Origin: JAYWGN01 sp043778255
GTDB lineage: Bacteria; Bacteroidota; Bacteroidia; Chitinophagales; Chitinophagaceae
Length of the DNA: 64,000 nucleotides
Assembly: GCA_043778255.1 (NCBI GenBank)
Contig: JAYWGN010000026.1
Location: 1-64,000 of the forward strand
Reading direction: 5' to 3'
The translations under genes were made by a program, and so were the position numbers. The stretch's first letter is position 1, and every line of letters starts with the position of its first letter. This document shows, in pieces, positions 38,882 to 46,008 of this stretch. The notes below the pieces were generated by a model, which was not told the DNA's origin, did no database searches, and was given only the letters and a program-made list of their open reading frames with translations.

Positions 38882-39130
38882 TTAGTACAGTTTTCGCAGT
38901 GTTCCATTTTCCAATATATACACTTCACTAATTTTTTGCCCTTGCTTAATTCGGTCTCCAATTATTTTTTTTATATACCTATCATTATCATTCGTTGCAT
39001 CAATAACTATTCTGCTACTTTGTTTAAATCCATTAGTCATCATATTACTTAGCCAGTTTTTAGGGTTGCTATTTGCCTCATGTCCCTCATGTTCCCAATA
39101 CTCACCATCTACTGTAAAGTCAGGGCATCT
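38882..39130 (-). pseudogene. Fragment of a phage minor-head protein C-terminal nuclease-like domain
   Basis: An open frame without start (in-frame TAA at 39131-39133) that encodes about 83 residues: PDFTVDGEYWEHEGHE, NPKNWLSNMMTNGFKQ, SSRIVIDATNDND, KQGQKISEVYILENGTLRKLY. The pattern resembles BECR-fold toxin/nuclease domains attached to MuF-type phage head proteins or CdiA-like toxins. Position just upstream (in transcription order) of the gpG-like fragment fits Mu-like head order F then G. A decayed remnant is most likely. Confidence 0.55.
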
Positions 39131-39208
39131 TTACTATAAAATTGGTTTTCAATTATTTGCCTTACTTAACTTTTTTTTCATTTCCATTTTTACTATTATA
39201 TAATGTTT

Positions 39209-39290
39209 TATATTTGCAAAGTCATGCCCACGTAGCAAGGCGATGCTCAGCCGATAAGTAAGTAATTACTTGTCGGCTGTTCTACTATTA
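39209..39290 (+). ncRNA. Possible small RNA upstream of rpsF
   Basis: A -7 box TATATTTG (39209-39216) is followed by a GC-richer stretch with hairpins AGCA/TGCT and a 13-bp stem (39249-39261 with 39266-39278; one G-T pair). The stretch is unlike its AT-rich surroundings and holds no gene. Could be a Flavo-1-type RNA or an unknown sRNA; not verified. Confidence 0.35.
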
Positions 39291-39468
39291 ACCTGTGTTT
39301 GAAATTGCATATTACTTAGCAATGGCTTTAATCGTTTTATTTTACAACTCCGCCTTTTTTTTGGGATGCAAAAGCCTCTTACTAAACATATATTTACAAA
39401 AACAGATTAGTCAATTACATTTTTTTTCCCAATGGGAAATCAAAAAACAAAAAATCAAAAATAAAACC

Positions 39469-39476
39469 TACCTTTG
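39469..39476 (+). promoter_or_regulatory. -7 box of the rpsF operon
   Basis: TACCTTTG fits TAnnTTTG, 59 bp before the rpsF ATG, with a leader holding a CCCC/GGGG mini-hairpin (39480-39492). A palindrome TTTCCCA-A-TGGGAAA (39425-39439) lies just upstream. Confidence 0.5.
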
Positions 39477-39535
39477 CAGCCCCAAATAGGGGAAATTTAA
39501 TAACAATTTTTTTTAATTAACCAAACAGGTACAAA

Positions 39536-39898
39536 ATGAACAATTACGAATTGATGGTGATTTTTACTCCTGTGCTATCTGATGAGGACTTTAAAGCCAC
39601 ACAGAAAAAATATAGCGATCTTATTACCGAAAACGGTGGTACGGTTGACCATAGCACACCATGGGGACTAAAATCACTGGCGTATCCTATCCAAAAAAAG
39701 ACCACTGGTATTTATTGGGTTGTGGAATTTACTGCGCCATCCGTCTTCAATGAGAAAGCGAAGATTCAGCTGTTACGTGACGAACAAGTTATGCGACACA
39801 TGATTACAAGACTCGACAAATACGCCGTTGAGTACAATGTAAGAAAAAGAACTGGCGTAAAGTATGACAATAAAAAACAGGAGGTAACTAATGGCTAA
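39536..39898 (+). CDS. rpsF: 30S ribosomal protein bS6
   Basis: A 120-residue bS6: MNNYELMVIFTPVLSDED start, WGLKSLAYPIQKKTTGIYWVVEF and a basic C-terminal tail. It binds 16S rRNA with bS18 on the platform. First gene of rpsF-rpsR-rplI, overlapping rpsR by 8 bp. Confidence 0.96.
   Translation: MNNYELMVIFTPVLSDEDFKATQKKYSDLITENGGTVDHSTPWGLKSLAYPIQKKTTGIYWVVEFTAPSVFNEKAKIQLLRDEQVMRHMITRLDKYAVEYNVRKRTGVKYDNKKQEVTNG
39879..39885 (+). promoter_or_regulatory. Strong Shine-Dalgarno for rpsR
   Basis: AGGAGGT 5-6 bp before the rpsR ATG, inside the end of rpsF. It is the best SD seen in the window, in a genome where SD motifs are nearly absent. Confidence 0.8.
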
Positions 39899-40154
39899 AA
39901 CAGACATTAAATACTTGACCGCCCATAAAGCGGAAAAAAGAGAAAAGAAATATTGTCGATTTAAAAAAATGGGTATCAAGTATATTGATTACAAAGACCC
40001 CGAATTTTTAAAGAAATTTATTAACGAACAAGGTAAATTATTGCCTCGCCGTATTACTGGTACTAGCTTAAAGTACCAACGTAAAGTAAGCGAAGCCGTA
40101 AAAAAATGCAGACAAATGGCATTGTTACCTTATGTAACTGACCTTCTAAAATAA
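39891..40154 (+). CDS. rpsR: 30S ribosomal protein bS18
   Basis: An 87-residue bS18 with the family core KYIDYKDPEFLKKFINEQGKLLPRRITGT and SLKYQRKVSEAVKKCRQMALLPYV. Starts inside rpsF (8-bp overlap), so translation is coupled and also has the strong SD. In Flavobacterium ribosomes bS18, bS6 and bS21 help hide the 16S anti-SD, which makes the SD notable. Confidence 0.96.
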   Translation: MAKTDIKYLTAHKAEKREKKYCRFKKMGIKYIDYKDPEFLKKFINEQGKLLPRRITGTSLKYQRKVSEAVKKCRQMALLPYVTDLLK

Positions 40155-40160
40155 AATATC

Positions 40161-40607
40161 ATGCAAATAATATTATTAAAAAATGTAGATACTTTAGGAG
40201 GCACTAACGAACTCATAACCGTTAAGAATGGTTATGCTCGTAACTTCCTAATACCACAAGGTATGGCTGTAGAGGCTAGCCCTAGCAACCTTAAGCAAAT
40301 GGCTGAACGAACCAAAGTACTAGCCAAAAAAGAAGCTAAACTATTAGCCGAAATTAAAGATGTAGTAGCAGTACTTACTGCATCGCCACTTAAAGTTGGT
40401 GCTAAAACGGGTACTAGTGGCAAAATATTTGGTAGCGTAACTTCTATACAAATAGCTAGAGCCATAAAAGAGCAAAGAGGATATGAAATTGACCGTAAAC
40501 GAATTTCAATATTGGATGAAGTAAAAGAATTAGGCACATTTAAAGCAAAAATTGATTTTGGTAACGGCAACGAAACCGAATTAGAATTTGAAGTAATTGG
40601 TGAATAA
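40161..40607 (+). CDS. rplI: 50S ribosomal protein bL9
   Basis: A 148-residue bL9: MQIILLKNVDTLGGTNELITVKNGYARNFLIPQG, then a long helix (about 45-75) and a C-terminal rRNA-binding domain (GKIFGSVTSIQIARAI). Binds 23S rRNA at the L1 stalk base. Third gene of the operon, 6 bp after rpsR, closed by a terminator. Confidence 0.96.
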   Translation: MQIILLKNVDTLGGTNELITVKNGYARNFLIPQGMAVEASPSNLKQMAERTKVLAKKEAKLLAEIKDVVAVLTASPLKVGAKTGTSGKIFGSVTSIQIARAIKEQRGYEIDRKRISILDEVKELGTFKAKIDFGNGNETELEFEVIGE

Positions 40608-40639
40608 TATTTTTAATTAACCATCTTATTTTTTTATAT

Positions 40640-40670
40640 AAAGACTGCCCCACAAAGGCAGTCTTTATTG
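40640..40670 (+). terminator. Terminator of the ribosomal operon
   Basis: AAAGACTGCC / GGCAGTCTTT hairpin with loop CCACAAA, 33 bp past rplI. Confidence 0.85.
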
Positions 40671-40729
40671 TGTAGTGTAACATTTATTACATTCTTATTT
40701 GAGCTGTTACAGCTATACCAATTACATAA

Positions 40730-40762
40730 AAAAAACTGCCCCAAATTGGAGCAGTTTTTTTT
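40730..40762. terminator. Bidirectional terminator between rplI and the FKBP genes
   Basis: AAAAAACTGC / GCAGTTTTTT arms with an 11-nt loop; A-run and T-run on both sides serve both strands. Confidence 0.85.
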
Positions 40763-40790
40763 TGTAAGCAATATATACTTTTACAAAAGT

Positions 40791-41939
40791 TTACTTTTGT
40801 TGTTGTGGTTGCTGTTGTTGCATTTGAGCTTTTAAAGCTTCTATTTGCTCTTTAGTAAGTTGTTGCTGTTGTCCACCACCAGTTTGTGGTTGTTGCATAT
40901 CTGGTTTTGCAGGTGGTGCATTTTTAACAGCTTCTACGGTTACATCAAATATTAAATTACTGTATTCTGGCAAATCAGGGCCTTGGTTTTGGCCTCCGTA
41001 GCCTAATTCGCTAGGTACATATATTTTGGCATGTGTGCCTTGGCGTAACATTGTTACTCCTTCATCAAATCCTTTTATCATACGGCCAGCACCTACTTGT
41101 ACGGGTAATGTAGGCTTACTTAATGTATCGCCTTTTTTAGCACCTTTTACATTTGTATCAAACACAGTACCGTTTTTAAGTAAGCTACCAATATAACGTA
41201 GCTCAGCCATTTTACCTGTTGCACATAGTTCGCCAGTGCCTTCGGTTATAATTTCAACATAAGCTCCGCTTGGTGTTTTTTTCCAAGTCGCACCTTTTTC
41301 TTTTACTAATTTTTCAAATTCTACTTTACTAGCTTTATTACCTACTTCATCTTTATCTTTTTGGTCTTTCATTGCTTTTTCTTGCATCTTTTTTTGGTAG
41401 GCTTGTCGTTTTGCATCTTCTACACGTTGGTCGTTACTTAATGCAGTTGAATCAGCTTTAAAGTTTTTATCTAAAGTATCTTGTGTGTATTGTTTTACAG
41501 CTTTGAGGCTAAGTGTTATAAAGCTACCTTTTTTCTTAAAAAAATTGGGTACTTGAGCATCAAAAGCTTTTTTATCAATTGAAGGGTTTTGTGCCTGTGC
41601 CGATTTGTATTGAAAATCGTAAACACTATCTACGTTTATTTTAATGTAAGCACTATCGTTCACTTTCATTTTACGAAGTATTGGCTTTATATCAAATGGA
41701 TTATTACTCGTATCTAACAGTACAAATTCATTTCCATTTTCGTAAGAGTTAAAACCGATTGAATCAGCAAATTTTTGTACTACAGCAAACTGTATAATGT
41801 TGCCAACCTTTAAAGCGTCACCACTTTTGCCTGGTATAATTTTGTACTTCTGCCCGTTTTTACCTTCGGTAAATTTGCCTTCACCGCAACTAGCCAATAA
41901 TACTACTGCTGCAAGGCTTAATAATGATAAATTTTTCAT
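40791..41939 (-). CDS. FKBP-type peptidyl-prolyl isomerase lipoprotein
   Basis: A 382-residue lipoprotein (lipobox LLASC, Cys18). The N-terminal half (about 20-185) is FkpA-like dimerisation/accessory; the C-terminal half (about 225-335) is an FKBP domain: LRYIGSLLKNGTVFDTN, GRMIKGFDEGVTMLRQGTHAKIYVPSELGYG, YSNLIFDVTV. The tail is Gln-rich (about 345-382). A paralogue follows on the same strand after 35 bp, so both are probably in one unit. Acts on periplasmic folding. Confidence 0.9.
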   Translation of the reverse strand: MKNLSLLSLAAVVLLASCGEGKFTEGKNGQKYKIIPGKSGDALKVGNIIQFAVVQKFADSIGFNSYENGNEFVLLDTSNNPFDIKPILRKMKVNDSAYIKINVDSVYDFQYKSAQAQNPSIDKKAFDAQVPNFFKKKGSFITLSLKAVKQYTQDTLDKNFKADSTALSNDQRVEDAKRQAYQKKMQEKAMKDQKDKDEVGNKASKVEFEKLVKEKGATWKKTPSGAYVEIITEGTGELCATGKMAELRYIGSLLKNGTVFDTNVKGAKKGDTLSKPTLPVQVGAGRMIKGFDEGVTMLRQGTHAKIYVPSELGYGGQNQGPDLPEYSNLIFDVTVEAVKNAPPAKPDMQQPQTGGGQQQQLTKEQIEALKAQMQQQQPQQQK

Positions 41940-41974
41940 TTTTTTGTTTTCAATTTTTATTTTTTATTAAATAT

Positions 41975-42946
41975 TTATTTTAAATCTACAATTTCTATTT
42001 CAAATATTAGGTTAGCAAAAGGCGGTATATCAGCACCTGCACCACTAGCACCATAGCCAGCTTCACTTGGTATATATATTTTAGCTTTTGATCCTTTACG
42101 TAACATAGCAATGCCCTCCTCAAAGCCTTTAATAGCACCGCCACTACCTATTACCAAATCAAATGTTGGTTTTGGTGGTACACCTTTTACAATTTGGTTT
42201 TTATCAAATTCAAAGCCATCAAGTCGTGTACCTCTATATCTTATAATAGCTGTTTTGCCTTTGGTACATGCTGCTCCAGTACCTACTTTTATCATTTGTA
42301 CATAAGCACCACTTTTAGTTTTTTTGTAAGTAGTTATTTTAGTGCCTAAAAACTTTATTAGTTCCTTTCTGCTTTTATCGTACTTTGGTTTATTTACTTT
42401 TGCTTGTAATATATTAAGTGAGTCTTGTACTTTTTTTTGATAAGCCATTCTAACTTCTTGTATTCTATTAAAATCAATAGTGGCTAATGAGTCATCATTA
42501 TATGTCTTAATTAATTTTATTTCAAATTGTATAAATTTATTTTTTTGTTTTAAAAAGTCAGGTACTTGCTGGTCAAATTGTTCTTGTGTAGCACCTTGTG
42601 TTTTGGCCATTGCACATTGGGTATTGTATATAGTATCGCAACTTATAAGCACTATAGCACTATCGTTAAGTTTCATTTGCTTTATTATACCATCTAACGA
42701 TAAAGGTTGCTCTACACTATCTAACTTAATAAATTGGTTACCCACTATTTTAGAGTCCTGTAATATACTATCACCAAATTTTAATATTTGCGAAAATTGT
42801 ACAATCATGCCCACTTTTACTGTTTCACCTACGGTGCCACTAGGTATTATTTTATACTGAGTACCATTGGGGGTTGTTTTAAATTCATTTTGCGAATAGC
42901 AAACAAAGGTTATTAAACTCAAAAGTGTAGTTACTATTAATTTCAT
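41975..42946 (-). CDS. FKBP-type peptidyl-prolyl isomerase (paralogue)
   Basis: A 323-residue exported protein with a signal peptide (1-18, ending YSQ) but no lipobox. It has the same architecture as the neighbour: accessory part, helical linker (about 150-185) and FKBP domain (IRYRGTRLDGFEFDKN, GAIKGFEEGIAMLRKGSKAKIYIPSEAGYG, FANLIFEIEIVDLK). It ends shortly after the FKBP domain, without the Gln-rich tail of the other copy. Tandem duplication likely. Confidence 0.9.
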   Translation of the reverse strand: MKLIVTTLLSLITFVCYSQNEFKTTPNGTQYKIIPSGTVGETVKVGMIVQFSQILKFGDSILQDSKIVGNQFIKLDSVEQPLSLDGIIKQMKLNDSAIVLISCDTIYNTQCAMAKTQGATQEQFDQQVPDFLKQKNKFIQFEIKLIKTYNDDSLATIDFNRIQEVRMAYQKKVQDSLNILQAKVNKPKYDKSRKELIKFLGTKITTYKKTKSGAYVQMIKVGTGAACTKGKTAIIRYRGTRLDGFEFDKNQIVKGVPPKPTFDLVIGSGGAIKGFEEGIAMLRKGSKAKIYIPSEAGYGASGAGADIPPFANLIFEIEIVDLK

Positions 42947-42958
42947 ATTGTTATGTTG

Positions 42959-43969
42959 TTATTGTAATAATGCTTTACTTTCTTTCATGGCTATTTTAAA
43001 GTCTAATACAGTTTGAGCTAATGTTTTTTTACTTTGTCCGCCACTAGCACTAAAGTGTCCGCCACCGTTAAAATACTTACGGGCAAATGTATTGGTATCA
43101 AAATCTCCTTTACTACGGAAACTCATTTTAATCTCTTCGTGCCTATCAATTATAATAGCAACCAATTTAATGCCTTTAATACTTTGGGGTAAGTTTACAA
43201 TACCTTCAGTATCGCCAGTATTAATTTGATAATGTACCAAATCGCTGTTAGGAATGCTAATAATTACCGTGTTATATTCATAATATACCTCCATACAATT
43301 GCACAATACATGCCCCATAAATCGGAGTCTGTTTTCCAAATAATTATCAAATAAATTTTCGTGTATGGTATTAGGCACTGCACCCTTAAGTATAAGCTGA
43401 GCCACCATTGTATGTACATCGGCAGAGGTGGAGGTAAACCTAAATGAGCCAGTATCCGTCATAGTACCTGCATATAGGCAAGCTGCAATTTGGGGAGTTA
43501 TTAATTCAATTTTTTCTGCTTCGCAAATGTAGTTGTACACCATTTCACAAGTACTGCTTTTGGCAGTGTTACTTACACCATATTGAAAAGCATCGGTTTG
43601 TGGCTCTTGGTGATGGTCAATCAATATTTTGATACATTTGAGGTTAGTTAAAAATTCCGACATCTTTTTGGTTCTACCAAAATGATTAAAGTCCAAACAA
43701 TACAGTATACTACAAGTTTTTAAAGCAGCTTCGGTTTTATTTTTTTTGGCTTCGTAGTCAAATACTAGTTGGCTACCCTGCATCCAATCGAGGTAAGTTG
43801 GCCAGTTGGTAGGTGATACTACAACTGTGGTATGCCCAAGTTGTTGCAAGTAACCTGCAAGTGCTAAACTACTACCCATAGCATCGGCATCGGGTTTTTG
43901 ATGCATTACAATACCAATATGCAATGGTTGTTGGTATAGTAAATTGTATGTAAGGCTTATTTGCTCCAT
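42959..43969 (-). CDS. nrnA: DHH phosphoesterase NrnA (oligoribonuclease / pAp phosphatase)
   Basis: A 336-residue DHH/DHHA1 protein degrading short RNAs and pAp. Motifs: DADAMGSSLA (motif I), LDFNHFGR (motif II), IDHHQEP (DHH) and the DHHA1 GGGHFSASGG. The ATG at 43969 is preferred to TTG at 44002, since a -7 box TACCTTTG lies 11 bp before this ATG and the upstream extension is not conserved-looking. It stands alone after the FKBP pair. Confidence 0.92.
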   Translation of the reverse strand: MEQISLTYNLLYQQPLHIGIVMHQKPDADAMGSSLALAGYLQQLGHTTVVVSPTNWPTYLDWMQGSQLVFDYEAKKNKTEAALKTCSILYCLDFNHFGRTKKMSEFLTNLKCIKILIDHHQEPQTDAFQYGVSNTAKSSTCEMVYNYICEAEKIELITPQIAACLYAGTMTDTGSFRFTSTSADVHTMVAQLILKGAVPNTIHENLFDNYLENRLRFMGHVLCNCMEVYYEYNTVIISIPNSDLVHYQINTGDTEGIVNLPQSIKGIKLVAIIIDRHEEIKMSFRSKGDFDTNTFARKYFNGGGHFSASGGQSKKTLAQTVLDFKIAMKESKALLQ

Positions 43970-43980
43970 TATTGAGTTTG

Positions 43981-43988
43981 CAAAGGTA
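43981..43988 (-). promoter_or_regulatory. -7 box of nrnA
   Basis: Minus-strand TACCTTTG 11 bp before the ATG at 43969; the leader would be only about 6 nt. Confidence 0.5.
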
Positions 43989-44092
43989 ACATATTTACCC
44001 AAAATAAATATAGATAGATTTTAAAAATATAGTACTTATAAAATGAAAAATTTGCAATACACTTTACTACAAGTTTACTACAAATTATACTA

Positions 44093-44100
44093 TACCTTTG
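44093..44100 (+). promoter_or_regulatory. -7 box of ndk
   Basis: TACCTTTG, 20 bp before the ndk ATG. Confidence 0.5.
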
Positions 44101-44120
44101 CCACTTAAAAAATACATTAT

Positions 44121-44537
44121 ATGACAAATAGAACATTTACTATGATTAAGCCAGATGCTTTTGCAGGTGGGCATACAGGAGCCATTATAAACCATATTAC
44201 TAGTGCAGGTTACCGCTTAGTAGCTATGAAAATGGTACGCCTAACCGATACAACTGCTGGACAGTTTTATGCAGTACACAAAGAACGACCTTTCTATGGT
44301 GAACTTGTATCGTTTATGAGTAGTGGTACTATTGTAGCAGCCATATTAGAAAAAGAAAATGCTGTAGCCGACTTTAGAACTTTGATTGGTGCTACTAACC
44401 CAGAGCAAGCTGCTGACGGCACTATACGCAAATTATATGCAAAAAGCCTTGGCGAAAATGCCATACATGGTAGTGATAGCTATGACAATGCACAAATTGA
44501 AGGAAACTTTTTCTTTAGCAGTTTGGAGCAGTATTAA
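44121..44537 (+). CDS. ndk: Nucleoside diphosphate kinase
   Basis: A 138-residue enzyme balancing NTP pools. Start MTNRTFTMIKPDAFAG is typical. The phosphohistidine is His116 in NAIHGSDS, and RPFYGELVSFMSSG carries nucleotide-binding residues. Length matches bacterial Ndk. A single gene with a terminator at 44611. Confidence 0.96.
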   Translation: MTNRTFTMIKPDAFAGGHTGAIINHITSAGYRLVAMKMVRLTDTTAGQFYAVHKERPFYGELVSFMSSGTIVAAILEKENAVADFRTLIGATNPEQAADGTIRKLYAKSLGENAIHGSDSYDNAQIEGNFFFSSLEQY

Positions 44538-44610
44538 TAAAAATGAGCTTTAGATAATTTTACTTTGTTAGTAAAATTGTTATAAGTTTTTAATTACATT
44601 TCACCCCACA

Positions 44611-44642
44611 AAAAACCCTCGTATTTTACTACAAGGGTTTTT
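44611..44642. terminator. Bidirectional terminator between ndk and metK
   Basis: AAAAACCCT / AGGGTTTTT arms, 14-nt loop, T run. Serves ndk (+) and metK (-). Confidence 0.85.
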
Positions 44643-44649
44643 ATTTTAT

Positions 44650-45927
44650 TTAAAGTTTAAAGGCTTTTTTAACAGCATCAACATAGTCTAGTTTTTCCCA
44701 AGTAAACAGTTCTACTTGCATTTTTTTCTCGTTATCTTTTCCTTTGTTAAATACTTTTGTTACTATTTCGTTTTTACGACCCATGTGTCCATAACTTGCT
44801 GTTTCGCTATATATGGGGTTACGTAATTTTAAACGTTGCTCTATGGCATAAGGTCGCATATCAAATAGTTTTTCTACTTTTTGTGCTATTTCGCCATCGC
44901 TTAATTTTACATTGCTAGTGCCATAAGTATTAATAAATAAGCCACAAGGCTTTGCTACACCAATTGCATAACTTACTTGTACCAATACCTCGCTACATAG
45001 CCCTGCTGCTACCAAATTTTTGGCAATATGCCTTGTAGCATAAGCTGCACTACGGTCAACCTTACTAGGGTCTTTTCCGCTAAATGCACCACCACCATGT
45101 GCACCTTTACCACCATAGGTATCTACTATTATTTTACGTCCCGTAAGCCCTGTATCGCCGTGTGGTCCGCCTATTACAAATTTACCCGTAGGGTTAATAT
45201 GGTAGGTAATTTTATCGTTAAATAGTTTTTGCAATCCTGCCTTCAATTGTTTTTTTACTCTAGGTATTACTATTTTTATTACGTCATCCTTTATCTGTGC
45301 CAACATTTTAGCATCAGCTGCAAAGTCATCATGTTGTGTACTCACTACAATAGTATCAATACGTACAGGTTGGTTATTATCGTCATACTCAATGGTAACT
45401 TGGCTTTTAGCATCGGGTCGTAGGTATTTCATTTCTTTACCTGCTCTACGTGTTTTGCTTAGTTCTTGCAATATTTTATGAGCCAAATCAAGTGCCAAAG
45501 GCATGTAATTATCAGTTTCGGTACTGGCATAGCCAAACATCATACCTTGGTCGCCAGCACCTTGTGCATTGGCTTTAGCTTCAAAGTTCATTTTCTTTAC
45601 ATCTCTATCCACACCACGGTTTATATCGGCACTTTGTTCATGTATGGCACTTAATATACCACAGCTATTGGCCTCAAACATATATTCGCTTTTGGTATAG
45701 CCAATATTGCGAATTACATCTCTGGCTATTTCTTGTACATCCAAGTACGATTTTGATTTTACTTCACCTGCCAATACTACTTGGCCAGTGGTAACCAATG
45801 TTTCACAAGCTACTTTACTATTGGGGTCGTAAGCCAAAAAGTTATCAATAAGTGCATCACTAATTTGGTCAGCTACTTTGTCTGGGTGTCCTTCACTTAC
45901 GGACTCCGAAGTAAATAAATAAGGCAT
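44650..45927 (-). CDS. metK: S-adenosylmethionine synthetase
   Basis: A 425-residue enzyme making SAM from Met and ATP. N-terminal TSESVSEGHPDKVADQISDA, GAGDQGMMFGYA loop (about 120-131) and P-loop-like GGGAFSGKDPSKVDRSAAYATR. Slightly longer than E. coli MetK. No riboswitch is seen in the 82-bp spacer, but its -7 box lies in the loop of the terminator of the gene upstream. Partner of ahcY (63.2 kb) in the SAM cycle. Confidence 0.95.
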   Translation of the reverse strand: MPYLFTSESVSEGHPDKVADQISDALIDNFLAYDPNSKVACETLVTTGQVVLAGEVKSKSYLDVQEIARDVIRNIGYTKSEYMFEANSCGILSAIHEQSADINRGVDRDVKKMNFEAKANAQGAGDQGMMFGYASTETDNYMPLALDLAHKILQELSKTRRAGKEMKYLRPDAKSQVTIEYDDNNQPVRIDTIVVSTQHDDFAADAKMLAQIKDDVIKIVIPRVKKQLKAGLQKLFNDKITYHINPTGKFVIGGPHGDTGLTGRKIIVDTYGGKGAHGGGAFSGKDPSKVDRSAAYATRHIAKNLVAAGLCSEVLVQVSYAIGVAKPCGLFINTYGTSNVKLSDGEIAQKVEKLFDMRPYAIEQRLKLRNPIYSETASYGHMGRKNEIVTKVFNKGKDNEKKMQVELFTWEKLDYVDAVKKAFKL

Positions 45928-45951
45928 AATTTTAATTTATATAAGGTATAA

Positions 45952-45978
45952 AAATGGGTGCAAAGATAGCACCCATTT
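45952..45978 (-). terminator. Terminator of the DUF4270 gene, with metK -7 box in the loop
   Basis: AAATGGGTGC / GCACCCATTT perfect stem on the minus strand, ending in TTTTTATA. The loop holds TATCTTTG (45961-45968), a TAnnTTTG box for metK (ATG at 45927). Confidence 0.65.
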
Positions 45979-46008
45979 GGGTAAGTAAAAAACATTATTT
46001 TAAAGGTA

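Noticed and set aside
39295..39489. 64-codon hydrophobic open frame before rpsF
   Set aside because: It overlaps the rpsF promoter and leader, and its composition looks like chance AT-rich sequence.
45928..46008. SAM riboswitch upstream of metK
   Set aside because: The spacer is only 81 bp and is taken up by one simple terminator hairpin and a promoter box; no riboswitch core is visible.
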